DNA from: Struthidea cinerea
Lineage: Eukaryota; Chordata; Aves; Passeriformes; Corcoracidae
Reading direction: 5' to 3'
DNA: 64,000 bases
Assembly: GCA_013397865.1 (NCBI GenBank)
Contig: VZTI01001818.1
Span: 372,001 to 436,000, forward strand
Part shown: positions 25,786-36,434 of the stretch, piece by piece
How the letters are laid out: each line of letters begins with the position of its first letter
How positions within the stretch are numbered: the stretch's first letter is position 1
Translations under genes and position numbers: made by a program
The notes under the pieces: generated by a model
The model's input: only the letters and a program-made list of their open reading frames with translations
The model's database searches: none
What the model was told of the DNA's origin: nothing

Positions 25786-26240
25786 CCATAGAATCATTTA
25801 GGTTGGAAAAGACTGTTGAGTTCAACCATTAATCCAGCACTGCCTAGTCCAGCACTACACCATATCCAGTGCCACATCTACACATCTTTTAAATACCTCC
25901 ATGGATAGTGAATCAATCACTTACTTGGGCAGCCTGTTTCAGTGTTTGACAACCCTTACAATGAAGAAATTCTTTCCTAATATTCAATTTAAACCTCTCT
26001 TGGGTCAACTTAAGACCATCTCCTTTTGTCCTGTTGCTTCTTACTTGGGAGAACTGACCAACCCCCACCTCACAACAGCCTCTTGTCAGGCAGTTGTAGA
26101 GAGTGATAAGGTCACCCTTGAGCCTCCTTTGCTCCAGGCTAAACACCCCCAGCTCCCTCAGCAGCTCCTCATAAGTCTTGTTCTCCAGATACTTCACCAG
26201 CTTTTTTACCCTTCTCTGGCTGCACTTGCCCTTCTTTGAA
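25786..26240 (-). mobile_element. CR1 LINE 3' part, minus strand
   Basis: The left edge is the reverse-complemented CR1 3' tail (CCATAGAATCATTTAGGTTG, GAAAAGACTGTTGAGTTCAA). Further right come ACTTGGGCAGCCTGTTTCAG, AATGAAGAAATTCTTTCCTA, CCATCTCCTTTTGTCCTGTT, GCTCCAGGCTAAACACCCCC and TCAGCAGCTCCTCATAAGTC. These are the antisense CR1 3' UTR and ORF2 end. The element is about 450 bases, 5'-truncated, with indels. It produces open frames on both strands that are not genes. Confidence 0.94.
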
Positions 26241-27214
26241 CATTAAATTTGGATTTTAAATCTAAATAATTCAAATACTGTATTTGCTTTCTCTTTAATT
26301 GTGTTTCCTCCCAGTCTCTATTTCTTGTCTTTTCAAGTAGATTTTCTAAATTCCATGTTTTGTCTTTCACAAAACATCATCATAGGGATAGCGAACATAA
26401 TTTTCCTGACTTACTAGAGATGCTAAAAAGTTAGGAAATGTATGCATTAGTCCTGTTGACATCCCTTTGAATTTACAGAATTTGGACAAATTCAATGGCT
26501 ATCATAAGTGTCTACTTTATATCTTATCCTCTCACACACAAGAAAACCCCAGAGAAACATCAACAGGTGTTGTTTTGTAGTGCAATACATAAGCATGTAA
26601 AATCCACCTATTAATAATTAGCAATTTCCAATATTTTAGGCCTTCTGTCATCTCACATGAACAAAAGAGCAGCTTTTTAGCAAGAAGAACAGGATTGGTA
26701 TACGAAAATAACGCAGAAGAGTGCACAGACTCACAAAAGCTTGCTGTGGGAGTTAGCGGACTGTTCCTAGACCACAGAAAGCATTTTTAGCTGAAGTATA
26801 ATCCTAGAGAAAAGATGGCAAGTGCATGCATACAGCAGATTAGATAAATAATTGACAAATATTAGGATGTCACTTTGGTAATAAATTTTAAAAGATATTA
26901 ATTTAGCAGGATTTAAAGATGAAGATTAGATTATCTGTTATAAACTTAAAGTCTTTTCCTTCTTGAAGTATTATTGGTCTTGTACATATTGGGTTTTACA
27001 AAAAGATGCTGTGCTCTGAATTTTTTTTCAATTTTATTCAAACATTTGCTATTTGATGTTATCTTTAAATGGCTCCATGAAATGGATATGGGTTAGCGAT
27101 CATAATGAAATTACTCTGTTTAATAGTTTTAACATGGAACTTTAATAGCTGGTTAAAAGTGTTAGATGCATTCCTTGTTTGTAACTAACATTGTTAATGG
27201 TCTTACATCAGTGA
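26241..27214. other. AT-rich non-coding DNA, nothing recognised
   Basis: No feature is supported between the two CR1 fragments. Confidence 0.6.
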
Positions 27215-28860
27215 TTTCTGATGGCCCTCTCTGCCACAAGGGTGCACTGCTGGCTTGTGGCCATCTTGTTGTCCGTCCAGACTCGTAGTCCCTCTCCACT
27301 GAGCCACTTTCCAGCCTGTTGCACCCAAATGTGAATTGGTGAATGGAGTTTTTCCTCCCAAGTACAGGAGATCTATGTGTCTTTTCCACATAAGAAACAT
27401 ACTTCCACAGCTTTTTAATCTATACCTATAGGCTGTTCATTCAAGTACATTTTTGAGAATTAAGAAATGCTATTTAATTTCTACAGAGAGAAAAGGAAGT
27501 TATCTTTAAGAACTCAAAATTTCACTTTTCTTGAGCTTTGTGTGGTACCTGTTTTTCCATTTTTCCAACCTGTTGAGATTCCTCTGGATGGCACACCCAT
27601 CTAGTCTATCTGCCCCTGCTTCCGGTTTTGTTTGCAAAGATCCTGAGAGTGTCAATTGTCCCTTTACCCTGATCATTAATGAAGACATTAAACAGTACTG
27701 GCCCCTAGGGTACACCAATGGTGACTGGTTTCCAACAAAGTTCATGCTGCTGATTACAACCCTTTAAGCCCAGCAGTGCAGCCAGTTTTCAATTTGCCTC
27801 ACTGTCCACTTATCTAGCCTGTATTTCATCAGTTCGTCAATGGGGATATTAGAGTAGACAGTGATGAAAGCCTTGCTAAAGTCAAGATAAATCTCTCCTT
27901 ATCCACTAAGTCAGTCATTTCATTATAAAAGGCTATCAGCTTGGTAAGGCACTATTTTGCTTAGAAAGTCTATGCTGCTGATCAACTCTCAGTCACTTTC
28001 TTGTCCTTTTCAAACTTGAGTTTTGTCAGGATTTCCTTGTTCATCTGCAGGCCTCCCGTCTCCTTGGCTTTATTTTCTGCTCATAGGGATAGGCCATTCT
28101 TGAGCTTGAAGAATGTGATATTGGAAAGGATGAGGTGATCCCTCCTGTCTCCAGGATGATCTCCCTTGGATTCCTGCAAGAAGAACCTTGACCAAGTCAA
28201 AGTCTACTGCCCTGTTGTCCAGAATTGTGATTCTACAGTTTGCCTTGTTCCTTCCTCTCAGGATCCTGGACTCCACCATCTCATGATCACAGCAGCCAAA
28301 GCTGCCTTCAAACCTTTACATTCCTCAAAAGATATTTTTTTTTTTTGGTAAATATCATATCCAGCAGAGCACTTCCCCTATGTCCATATCCAAATCCATG
28401 CATGTAACCCTTCACTGCAGTATTCTAGTTGTGTGAGCTATCCCAACACATCTCTGTGATCCTACCTATACCTGCCCTGAACCTTTCTGAGGACTCTAGT
28501 TCCTCCTTGTGTATCCCACTCTCTGTGTATTAGTGTACAGACGCTTCAGAGAAGCACTGAGTCATGCTGATTTCCCAGGAAAATACTAAGAGTTTCCCTT
28601 TATGCTGTTCTCTTAGCACTACTTCATTTGCGTGCATGAGCTTGGAGTGGGACTCCATCTCTGTTTTGTTGATTATAAGGCATTTCATGCCCATATCGCC
28701 TTCCTTCCTTTGCTTGAAAACCTGGTTCATTACTACTTCTCTTGTTTGTGAGTTCTCAACTCCCTCACCCTATCACCCTCGTGTTAAAGGTTTCCTAACC
28801 AGATTGGCCAGTCTCTTGGCCTTGCTTTTCTTAAACACACTGTATACGCAAACTTAATAG
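27215..28860 (-). mobile_element. Long CR1 LINE fragment, minus strand, internally deleted
   Basis: Antisense CR1 blocks occur left to right in the order expected from ORF2 end to ORF2 middle. These include CTCTGCCACAAGGGTGCACT (27,226), CCTCTGGATGGCACACCC (27,580), TGATGAAAGCCTTGCTAAAG (27,865) and AAAGGCTATCAGCTTGGTAA (27,927), which covers the reverse-transcriptase region. CCTGTTGTCCAGAATTGTGA, ATCCTGGACTCCACCATCTC and TAGTGTACAGACGCTTCAGA follow further on. About half the consensus between 27,990 and 28,330 is missing, so the copy has large deletions. It is also interrupted at 27387-27524 by an unrelated AT-rich insertion. It carries no functional protein. At about 1.6 kb it is the longest CR1 here, and it lacks the 3' tail. 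Confidence 0.88.
27381..27530. repeat. Unclassified dispersed repeat, copy A, inside CR1
   Basis: This AT-rich segment has no place in the CR1 around it: CR1 homology stops near 27,380 and resumes near 27,525. It matches 48457-48623 in the same orientation. Shared blocks include ACTTCCACA, GTACATTTTTGA, AAGAAATGC and TATCTTTAAGAAC. The 6-mer CTTTTC occurs at both junctions (27381-27386 and 27525-27530) and may be the target duplication, although the second copy also has a CTCTTC-like start. The family is unknown, with no terminal inverted repeat or poly(A) tail evident. Confidence 0.65.
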
Positions 28861-29415
28861 TAGTGGCCATAAATGACATAATTCTTGTATCCTACAGAAC
28901 ATTCAACTCATTCCTGATCTTTTCCTAATCATTCCCAAGATCTTAGCCTTATCCGAGTAGTGGATAAATAGCAAATATCAGATGAGGATACAAAACAGTT
29001 GAAACTAATAGGAACAAATAAATCTCTGTTGACCTAAGCCGAGTCAGGCACTAGCAATTTTTAGTTTTTCCAATAGAACATATTTTAATAACAGATGTAA
29101 GAGAAGATACTGAGGTTACATTGCAGTCATGTATATAGAGAGTTCTTTCTAGTTCTTTTTGTCTTGGAATATTAACTACCAGTTTCTCTCCTCCTCAAAA
29201 TGTTGGCAAGTATTTGCCAGCCGGGTTTCAATTATTATTGCTAAATATGTCTAAATGTTGTTATTTTTTTCTTTCTGGCCTGGCAGTGCTCTTAAAACAA
29301 ATATGATTTAAACTTCCCCATGTGAAAACACAGTACAAAACTCCCCATATTTAAATCAAGACAAATTCTACCTTCCTTCAAATTAGAGAGGCTGCATGCT
29401 TCATATCTTTTGTCA
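28861..29415. other. Non-coding DNA, nothing recognised
   Basis: No feature is supported. The left end could hold further decayed CR1 continuing from the element on its left. Confidence 0.55.
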
Positions 29416-29885
29416 TTCATAGAAGAATACAAGTTGTCATGCAGGTCTCTAGTCCAACCTCCACTCCAAAGCAGGGTCAGCCATAGTTTCTCAGATTTTT
29501 ATCCAGTCAAATCTTGACAACCTCCAAGGACACAGACTGCACAGTCTTCCTGGAACACCTCCTCCAATGATCTGCTGTCCTCATGATGAAAAGGTGTCTC
29601 CTGTACCTCTCTTGTTTTAGCCTATTTAATTTTCTCTTCTCACAGTGCACCATTGTGAAGAGCCTGGCTTCATCTACTTTATAATCTCTTCAGAATTACC
29701 AGGGCTGCTGTTAACATCTGCCCAAAGATGGCTTCTCTCCAGACTGATCAAGACTGGCTCTCTTGCACTCTCTTTCCAGGGGCAGTACTCCAGACCCTGA
29801 CCATTGCGGTTGCTTTGTGCTGAATGCACTTAACTTTATTAATATTGTTCTTCTACTGGGGGCCAAAACTGGGAACTCTATCATT
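29416..29885 (-). mobile_element. CR1 LINE 3' part, minus strand, old
   Basis: Antisense CR1 order with much divergence: CATGCAGGTCTCTAGTCCAA (the usual 'atcatctagtccaacc' block), CACTCCAAAGCAGGGTCAGC, GACAACCTCCAAGGACACAG, ATGATGAAAAGGTGTCTCCT, GTGAAGAGCCTGGCTTCATC, CAGTACTCCAGACCCTGACC. The terminal 8-mers have decayed. It is about 470 bases long with no coding potential and is one of the older CR1 copies in the window. Confidence 0.85.
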
Positions 29886-30464
29886 CCAATAATGTATTTC
29901 AGCTAAATAAAAGATATTATATTAAATGAATGGCCACAGTGCTTTCAATTACAATTACAAGTATTTTCAATTTAATTTTTCATCATATATTTCAAAGATG
30001 ACACAGAAGAAAGCATCTTAAGCTTCTGGAACTGAAGAGCAGTGCCTCCTAAGAAACAAGGGACCAGGAAATGAAAGAAACTAACATCAGTGGCAAAATG
30101 AAATAATGAAAAATTTCCTGTGTGAAACAGCAGAAAAAGTACAAGATTAAAACACAAGAAAATAAAATCCATCAAATGATATTCAACAAGAATTTAAAAC
30201 CTCTGTTTTAAGAAATCCTTAAAGAAAAACTCTGTGGAGGTAATAAGAAAGTACCAGTGCCTTGTGCTTTAACTGTTCTGTACTCTTCCTACTGTAGCAG
30301 TTTTAAATAGGATAAATTGCTATAGAAACTTTAGTCTGACTTGATGTCGGTTTGTCCTTCTGAATTGAAAGAGAAAGCTCAGTATTGTAGCTCATCTGAA
30401 AGCCAGTGCCTTCTTTTTCAAGACAAGTGCTGTATCTGTATCCAAAGGTGAAGGTATCTAACAC
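29886..30464. other. AT-rich non-coding DNA, nothing recognised
   Basis: No feature is supported. Confidence 0.6.
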
Positions 30465-30735
30465 AGCATGTAGGACAAGAGAGAATGGCTTCAAATGGAA
30501 AAGAGGGCAGGTTTATATTAGATATTAGAAAAAAATATTTACTGGGAGGGTGGTGTGGCATTAGAACAGGTTTCCCAGAGAAGCTGTGGATGCCCCATCC
30601 TTGGCAGCATTGAAGACCAAGTTGGATTGAGCTCTGAGCAACCTGGTCTAGGGAAAAGTGTTCCTGTCCATGGCAGAGGGGTTAAAACTAATCTTCAAGG
30701 TCCTTTCCAGCTGAAATCATTCTGTGATGCTATGA
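30465..30735 (+). mobile_element. CR1 LINE 3' end, plus strand
   Basis: Sense CR1 tail blocks: TAGGACAAGAGAGAATGGCT, GGCAGGTTTATATTAGATAT, GAACAGGTTTCCCAGAGAAG, GTGGATGCCCCATCCTTGG, GAGCAACCTGGTCTAGGGAA and TCAAGGTCCTTTCCAGCTG. It ends in ATTCTGTGATGCTATGA. The element is about 270 bases and 5'-truncated, with moderate divergence. Confidence 0.93.
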
Positions 30736-33700
30736 CATGTACTTAAAGTCTTCACTTGTTTTAAATGAGCAGTCTGGAAGAAGTCAGATCACTGCAAGGT
30801 TGTGAAAGAAGAGTGATTTATTGTGCAGGTAGCTAGTTAAAAATGTATTACCAGTGCCAAATAACAGAACTGCTATGCATTTTTCATGTGTGATATTAAA
30901 AACTACTGTAAAAATACTTTCCTTTTGTCACGTACCCTGTTTGTTCCTAAGGTGGTCTTTAAGGACTGCTGACAAATTTGAGAACTGTAGGTAGCATCTG
31001 AAAAAGGGGTCACATCAGAAATAACTGCTTGAGAGAATACAGATTTCTACATCAGATTCTGTCTAATTTTGTTATATACCTAGAATCTTACTCAAATGAC
31101 ACCATAAGCAGTAGCATATGCTAGATTTTGTAGTCTGTTAAATAATACACTGATTTAAGCAATAATTATATATTTTCTCAAGTCATGATAGTTAGTGTCT
31201 GGAAGACTGTAAAATATTGAAGTTTGTTGAATTAGCAAACAAACAAAAGCATCTGAGATACCAAGGATAACTCATGAAAACGTAAGTACTTTTTTATTTT
31301 GACAATTAGATTTCTGCTATTTTTTCTATTTCATAACATGAAACAGACTGTAATGGTTTTTTTTTTTTCAAATGATAGTTTAATAATTTGAGCTGTCACT
31401 AAAAGATTCTCATCTTTAAACTTTGTTGAGACGTGAAAGTAATTGCCAAATTTTAGTGTGAATATACAGAATCTGTAGATTACTGGAATGAGAAAGGTTA
31501 TGCTATATTTCAAACGATCATTTTGCCAGCATTTACTTAGAAAGTGATTTCTGATATTAATCTTGTCATTTACATCAGAAAGGGCAGACTGAGCTGGGTT
31601 CTTTCTTTTTTTTTCCCCTGGAGTTTGTTCTTAGGAGTCACTTACTCAATCAGAGTGGAGTATAATGATGAAAAAGCCTCCCTGACACTGCTGTTTTATC
31701 TAAGGGTAAGACTTATCCCATCATTAAGCTCTACAGCTGCTTTTCTCTCCTGTTTCTTCTCAAGAAGCAAGCGCAGACACAGGAGTGGGGAACTCCGGGC
31801 ACTAAGGAGAGGTCAATGAGAAGGACTTAGTCTTCCCTTTGAAGAATGAAGATTTCTTCTGGCTGTGAGCACTGCAACTGGGGCCCATGTTTTTGTAATC
31901 TCAGAGATTGTTACAGTGTACATTACCTGGACTCTACTTACAGCCTGTTTGGAAACTAAACTTGGGCCAAAATGTAGGAGCTCACTCACTACAGAAGGGA
32001 TTCAGGATCAATTTGTGACAACGTGACTGGAGATAACAGTCAGGTCCCCAGACAAAAAGGAAGCAAAGAACAAAAAATACTTAATTCAAAACTCTAGCAA
32101 ATGAAAGGAAAAACAGTCAATATGGAGAAAATAGCAGATTGTGTATAAAAAGTAGATCAGAAATTCCTTTTAATATTTTACTACAAAATGATATGGCAAC
32201 TTATGTTTCAGGAAATAAATGTACCTTTGACTGAACTGGGAAAATGCGCTACTATGAGCAAGGTGTTTTTAATTACTGAACCTTTACCATCTACTACTAG
32301 CCATTGGATCAGTGGCAGAGAGTGAGCTGACAAGATAACTGCTCTTGTCTGATGCCACAATAGTTGAACATTGACCCTCTAGACTTGACAGTGTTGAGAG
32401 GACCTTAAGTCCGTGCCTCTAGGCCTGCTTGTTTTGTTTGGCTCTGAAATTTACTTCAGGGCTCTAAAATGAAATGAGTTAGATTTGTCTTTAAAGCCTA
32501 ATTATGTGTTTTTTTCAGACTGTTCATTAACTTTTTACTCAATTCCAGGATACATGCTTGTCCTCTGGAGTTGTGTCTGTCCCTGTGAGAGAGAAAAGCT
32601 TAAAAAAATGGAGTTCTTGAAGGCATGTGTTATAGGAAACAAAAAAGTCTTGCTTTAAGATTGATTATTCCTACTTATTTTCCAAACAGAAGTAAATCAC
32701 AAATCTGTTCTACATTGGTCTATGAAAGGCATAGCAGTATGAAATTCAGTAGAAAGTTTTAAGCTATATTAAATCCTTTTAAAATTTTTGAGATTGTGCA
32801 TGTGTAAGAAACCAAAGAAATCAAATGAACACAATTATTTAGAGTATTGTTGCTGAGTGCCTTGGCAATGCTGTTTATTTTTTGGATGTTTACGTATTAC
32901 TTTCTGTCAGCTAATACTTTAAAAATTAGAAGAAAGGACTTGTTATCACTACAAAAGCCTGAATTGCACTTGACAAATTGTCTCTAGTCAAATATTCTTT
33001 ATAGGAGATAATTGGAAGAAGTCATTTTAAGTCCCAGTAGCTGTATCAAACTGAAGGCTACTTACAAAAATATCCTTACCCTGTAGCTGGAAGAATGAAC
33101 AGTAGTGTATATGTGACAGTTTGAGCTAAGATGAAATGTGCTTCTGCTTCAACTATAGCACAAATGGGAATAGCAGGTACAAGCTCTGTACTATATGCCA
33201 AAAGTAAAGTAACTTGAAGAGCTATACTGAATACTGATAAAACATATTCTCAGTATAAAAATAAGATGCAAAGCAAGCAGAAGGAGGCTTGTTATGACAA
33301 AAATAATAGTAGAAAGAAGAAAATGCATTCTTCTCTTTCTCATCTAATGATTTCAGTTTATAGTAGAGGTTAATTAAGCACACTCCATTGATGTTCAGAC
33401 TTTAAAGTTTAGGAGCTTTAATTTAGGCATGTAACTTATGGATAAATTTTAGGTTATAATTGAAAAGATCATCTTTAATTCCCTGAATAACCAGAAGAGA
33501 CAGATGCCTTTGAAGACCTCTACAGGGACAGTCTTTCTAAGTGTGCAAACATATGCAGGCACAACTTTTTTCTATAGATTTTCAAAGGCATCTTCTTCTC
33601 TCCAGTAACTATTGACATTTTATTTGAGAGCATTGCTTTTCTCCACTACCATCTACATATTAGGAATAAGAACATTGACCGAGCCATGCAGGTCAGTCAA

Positions 33701-35756
33701 GAAAACTCACCATGCGTTGTTAGTAGAACCAGAGCAAATACATTGGTGCAGAGACATATAATTTGTACCTAACCTGGGAATTAAGAAAACTATATACTTA
33801 TTAACCAAATAGTATTATTAGTTCCAAAAACTTTGGACCTTAATATGTCAGACTCAACTGAAACATGACAATAAACTTGTTCAGTGTTCTTTTGTGACAC
33901 TCCAAATACATAAATGTCTGTTGTTATTATATTCATAGGTACTACCCAGTGAGGTAATAATTTTTCTCTGATGGCTTAAGAGCTGCAGGGAAAGAAATTA
34001 CAAAAGGACTAAAATTAATTTAGTCTCTAGAACTGCACAAGGAGAAGGCATTACTGCATACAAGAGACGCAGGGTTGCAGACATTTTCTCAGATGGTATA
34101 TTGGACTCATCTCCTTGGATTGACTGTGCAAGTAAGACTTTACTGACAATGTTATTAGTTGATTTGAAACTTATGACATATGACAAAGATTAGGTTTTAC
34201 ATTTCTCAGGAAACATACAGCTGTAGAAGCACGCTGGCCTAAAGGCATCTCTGGAATGTTTTCTGGTGTACCTATTATGTGAGAAAAGGATTCTCTGAGA
34301 GATTTTATGTTATTGAGACAAGATGCCTTCTCACTCAAAGATGTTTTAGTGCGACAGGAGTTTTTGAACAGAAATCAAAAGCAAGAGAACATTAATTATT
34401 TTCAGAACAGAAATTAATAAGGAGAATAATGACAAAGCCGTACAAGCTGAAGTGAATTTTTGAGCATGGATACAGCCTTCTGCTGTGCATAAATGCTGGG
34501 CTTAGCCTCAAGTTGCACCAGATCAACACAACTTATAAACACTACATTCATTACTAAAATTTCATGTAGTTGTGCAGCCTGAGGAAAGAATGCACAGGAG
34601 AAAACTTATTCAGAGAATTACATAGCTTATATATTTTTTCCACCCTATAAAAACTGTTTCAGGAGGGTTAATTCCTCAACTTTAGCTTTTGCTCGAAACA
34701 TTTTCTGGAGTCTTGTCTACATGGTATTTAACATAACTATTAAGCAAGCACCTAGTTGGCAATTATTTCTTCATTCTGAAACAGCTGCTTTGGATTTAAA
34801 GATATTTAAATTGTTAATTACTAGGATCACTTTCATTACATCTTCCATGTTAATGGCAAAATAGATAGCATAAATATTTTAGAAATGGATGGCATAATAA
34901 ATCAAAGGTAGCCATTAAGAAACAGTTGTTTAAATCCATGAAGATGATTTCTCTAGTTGTGCCATCTCTTTCAAAGTTTGCAGAGGAATTCTGTGCTTGG
35001 AAAATTAATGTGGTGAGTTCTTTGGGTGGAAAGAGATCTGTCTGGCTTAGATGCCTGTCACTAAAATTTCAAGTGCTTAGGCTACTCGGTTATTAACCTA
35101 ACAACAGGTTAAGTACTTCTCAAAGTATAAATTCCATATGCTTATGAGTACAGGGACAATGGGAAATATGAATGTCTCCATTCTCTTGGAGTTCAGTCTG
35201 CCTAGACTCCTAGGAACAATCTTATGAAGGGAAATACTACTTTTCAGGGATGTTTCCTGCCTTCTGCTCTCTAGTTACAGTGGAATCATCCAAGGGTATT
35301 GTAGTCAGAAGGTCATGAGACATCTTCACTGAAAGCCACTTTGTAGCCCAAAATGCAAGAACCATATTGACAGCAGAGACATCAGTGGGAAGGACACCGA
35401 ACTGGATATACTTCATGTTTTTCCTGGAACAGATATGCATTTCCTATCAGAACAGTATTAATAAAGAAGGTCTTTTAAGCATGCAGAGTACAAGTAAATG
35501 CCTTCTCAAGTTCCCTTCCTTGCCTGCTGACTGCCTTCAACATATTAGAAGCCAGGATTTCTTCCTAGGATGTAAGACTATGTTCTGTAGGTAAGAGGTC
35601 TTCTGTTGGTCAGAGGAGATTGAAACTGCATTCACAAAACAATTCATTTGCCTGACTGTGTACCCTTCTTAGTCCCTTTTTGCTGTGGGTGTGTTGGATG
35701 GCTGAATCATTCACCGGAAAGATGACTGCACATCACATTACATCACCAATTTCATA
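30736..35756. other. AT-rich non-coding DNA, 5 kb without a recognised feature
   Basis: This is the longest stretch without a recognisable transposon in the first 40 kb. It is AT-rich throughout. The largest open frame (91 codons at 31544-31819, plus strand) has a hydrophobic middle but starts inside a poly(T)-rich stretch and shows no known domain, so it is not called. Low transposon density could reflect constraint or deep decay, and one sequence cannot tell these apart. Confidence 0.6.
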
Positions 35757-35762
35757 TATATC
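35757..35762. repeat. Target-site duplication TATATC, left copy
   Basis: This 6-mer directly precedes the LTR's first base and is identical to 36429-36434. It lies in a TA-rich site, so part of the match could be chance, but it coincides exactly with TG...CA ends. Confidence 0.85.
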
Positions 35763-36428
35763 TGTGGCAGTGGCCCAGTCCACCTTTGGCCTCCGCATCA
35801 ACCAAGACATCCAGCGGGTGGATTTTCCTGCCCAGAATAGTGGGTCTGAGGGCGAGCCTGATAGTGATTCAGAGGGGGGAGCCAAAAAACAAACCACGAC
35901 CCCCAAGTTGCCAATCTTAGTGAGGTCTCCTTCCCTGTGCTGCTTTATCCTCGTGTTTATTCAATTAGTTTCTAGAAGGTTCTGCCGTGTTACGATCCCC
36001 ATTGGTTTGTTTAAATAAGGTCCTCCCTAAACACCTTGTAATTGGGTACCTGTCACAGTATGTCATCTTCCTATTGGTTTATCCCCTTGTTCTGCCCCTT
36101 TACTTGTAGTATAAGAAGTCTTATACTTGTAGTGTAAGAGGCTTTCAATGCTCTTTTTGTTGCCCTTACTCCTCGCTTCTTAGTTTTCAGACCCTCCCGG
36201 TGGGGAATAAAGACTTGTATTACTGCAACAAAGGGTCCCTCTCTCCTCCTTTGCCTCCGCCATTCGCTACAGTATCAGCTGACTGCTGCCAGCTCCAGGG
36301 AGAGCCTAGAAGCAGACTGCTCCACCAGGAGCTTCCGCCAGGCTGCCAAGATGCAGACTGTCCCGCCGCTGGGGCATTTGAAGCGAGTCGCCTGCTTGGC
36401 CTCCGGGCGGTCAAGCAGTCCAGCGACA
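35763..36428 (+). mobile_element. Solo LTR, 666 bp, well preserved, 6-bp target duplication
   Basis: The element runs from TGTGGCAGTGGCC to CAGTCCAGCGACA, with TG...CA ends and an imperfect terminal inverted repeat (TGTGGC versus TGTCGC). It is flanked by identical TATATC hexamers. Sense-strand signals are in LTR order: an inverted CCAAT box (36073-36077), TATAAG (36110-36115) and AATAAA (36206-36211). These imply U3 of about 370 bases, a short R, and a GC-rich U5. It keeps many CpGs in an otherwise CpG-poor region, which suggests a recent insertion. No internal genes lie on either side, so it is the product of LTR-LTR recombination. The 6-bp duplication fits class II (ERVK-like). The last six bases match those of the nested LTR at 12.9-13.3 kb. 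The open frame across U3 (35680-36018) is not a gene. Confidence 0.92.
36073..36211 (+). promoter_or_regulatory. LTR promoter and poly(A) signal region
   Basis: An inverted CCAAT box (ATTGG, 36073-36077), a TATA box (TATAAG, 36110-36115) and AATAAA (36206-36211) occur in the expected order. The TATA box lies within an 8-bp-arm palindrome (AGTATAAG / CTTATACT, 36108-36127). A near-duplicate TACTTGTAGTATAAGA / TACTTGTAGTGTAAGA follows within 25 bases. Transcription was not tested. Confidence 0.65.
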
Positions 36429-36434
36429 TATATC
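36429..36434. repeat. Target-site duplication TATATC, right copy
   Basis: Identical to 35757-35762. It immediately follows the CA end of the LTR. Confidence 0.85.

Noticed and set aside
31544..31819. 91-codon plus-strand frame with a hydrophobic middle
   Set aside because: The hydrophobicity comes from a poly(T)/pyrimidine-rich tract, and no domain or splice context was seen.
35680..36018. 112-codon plus-strand frame with an acidic serine-rich stretch
   Set aside because: It starts outside the LTR, crosses its left boundary and ends in U3, so it is an accidental frame in a solo LTR.
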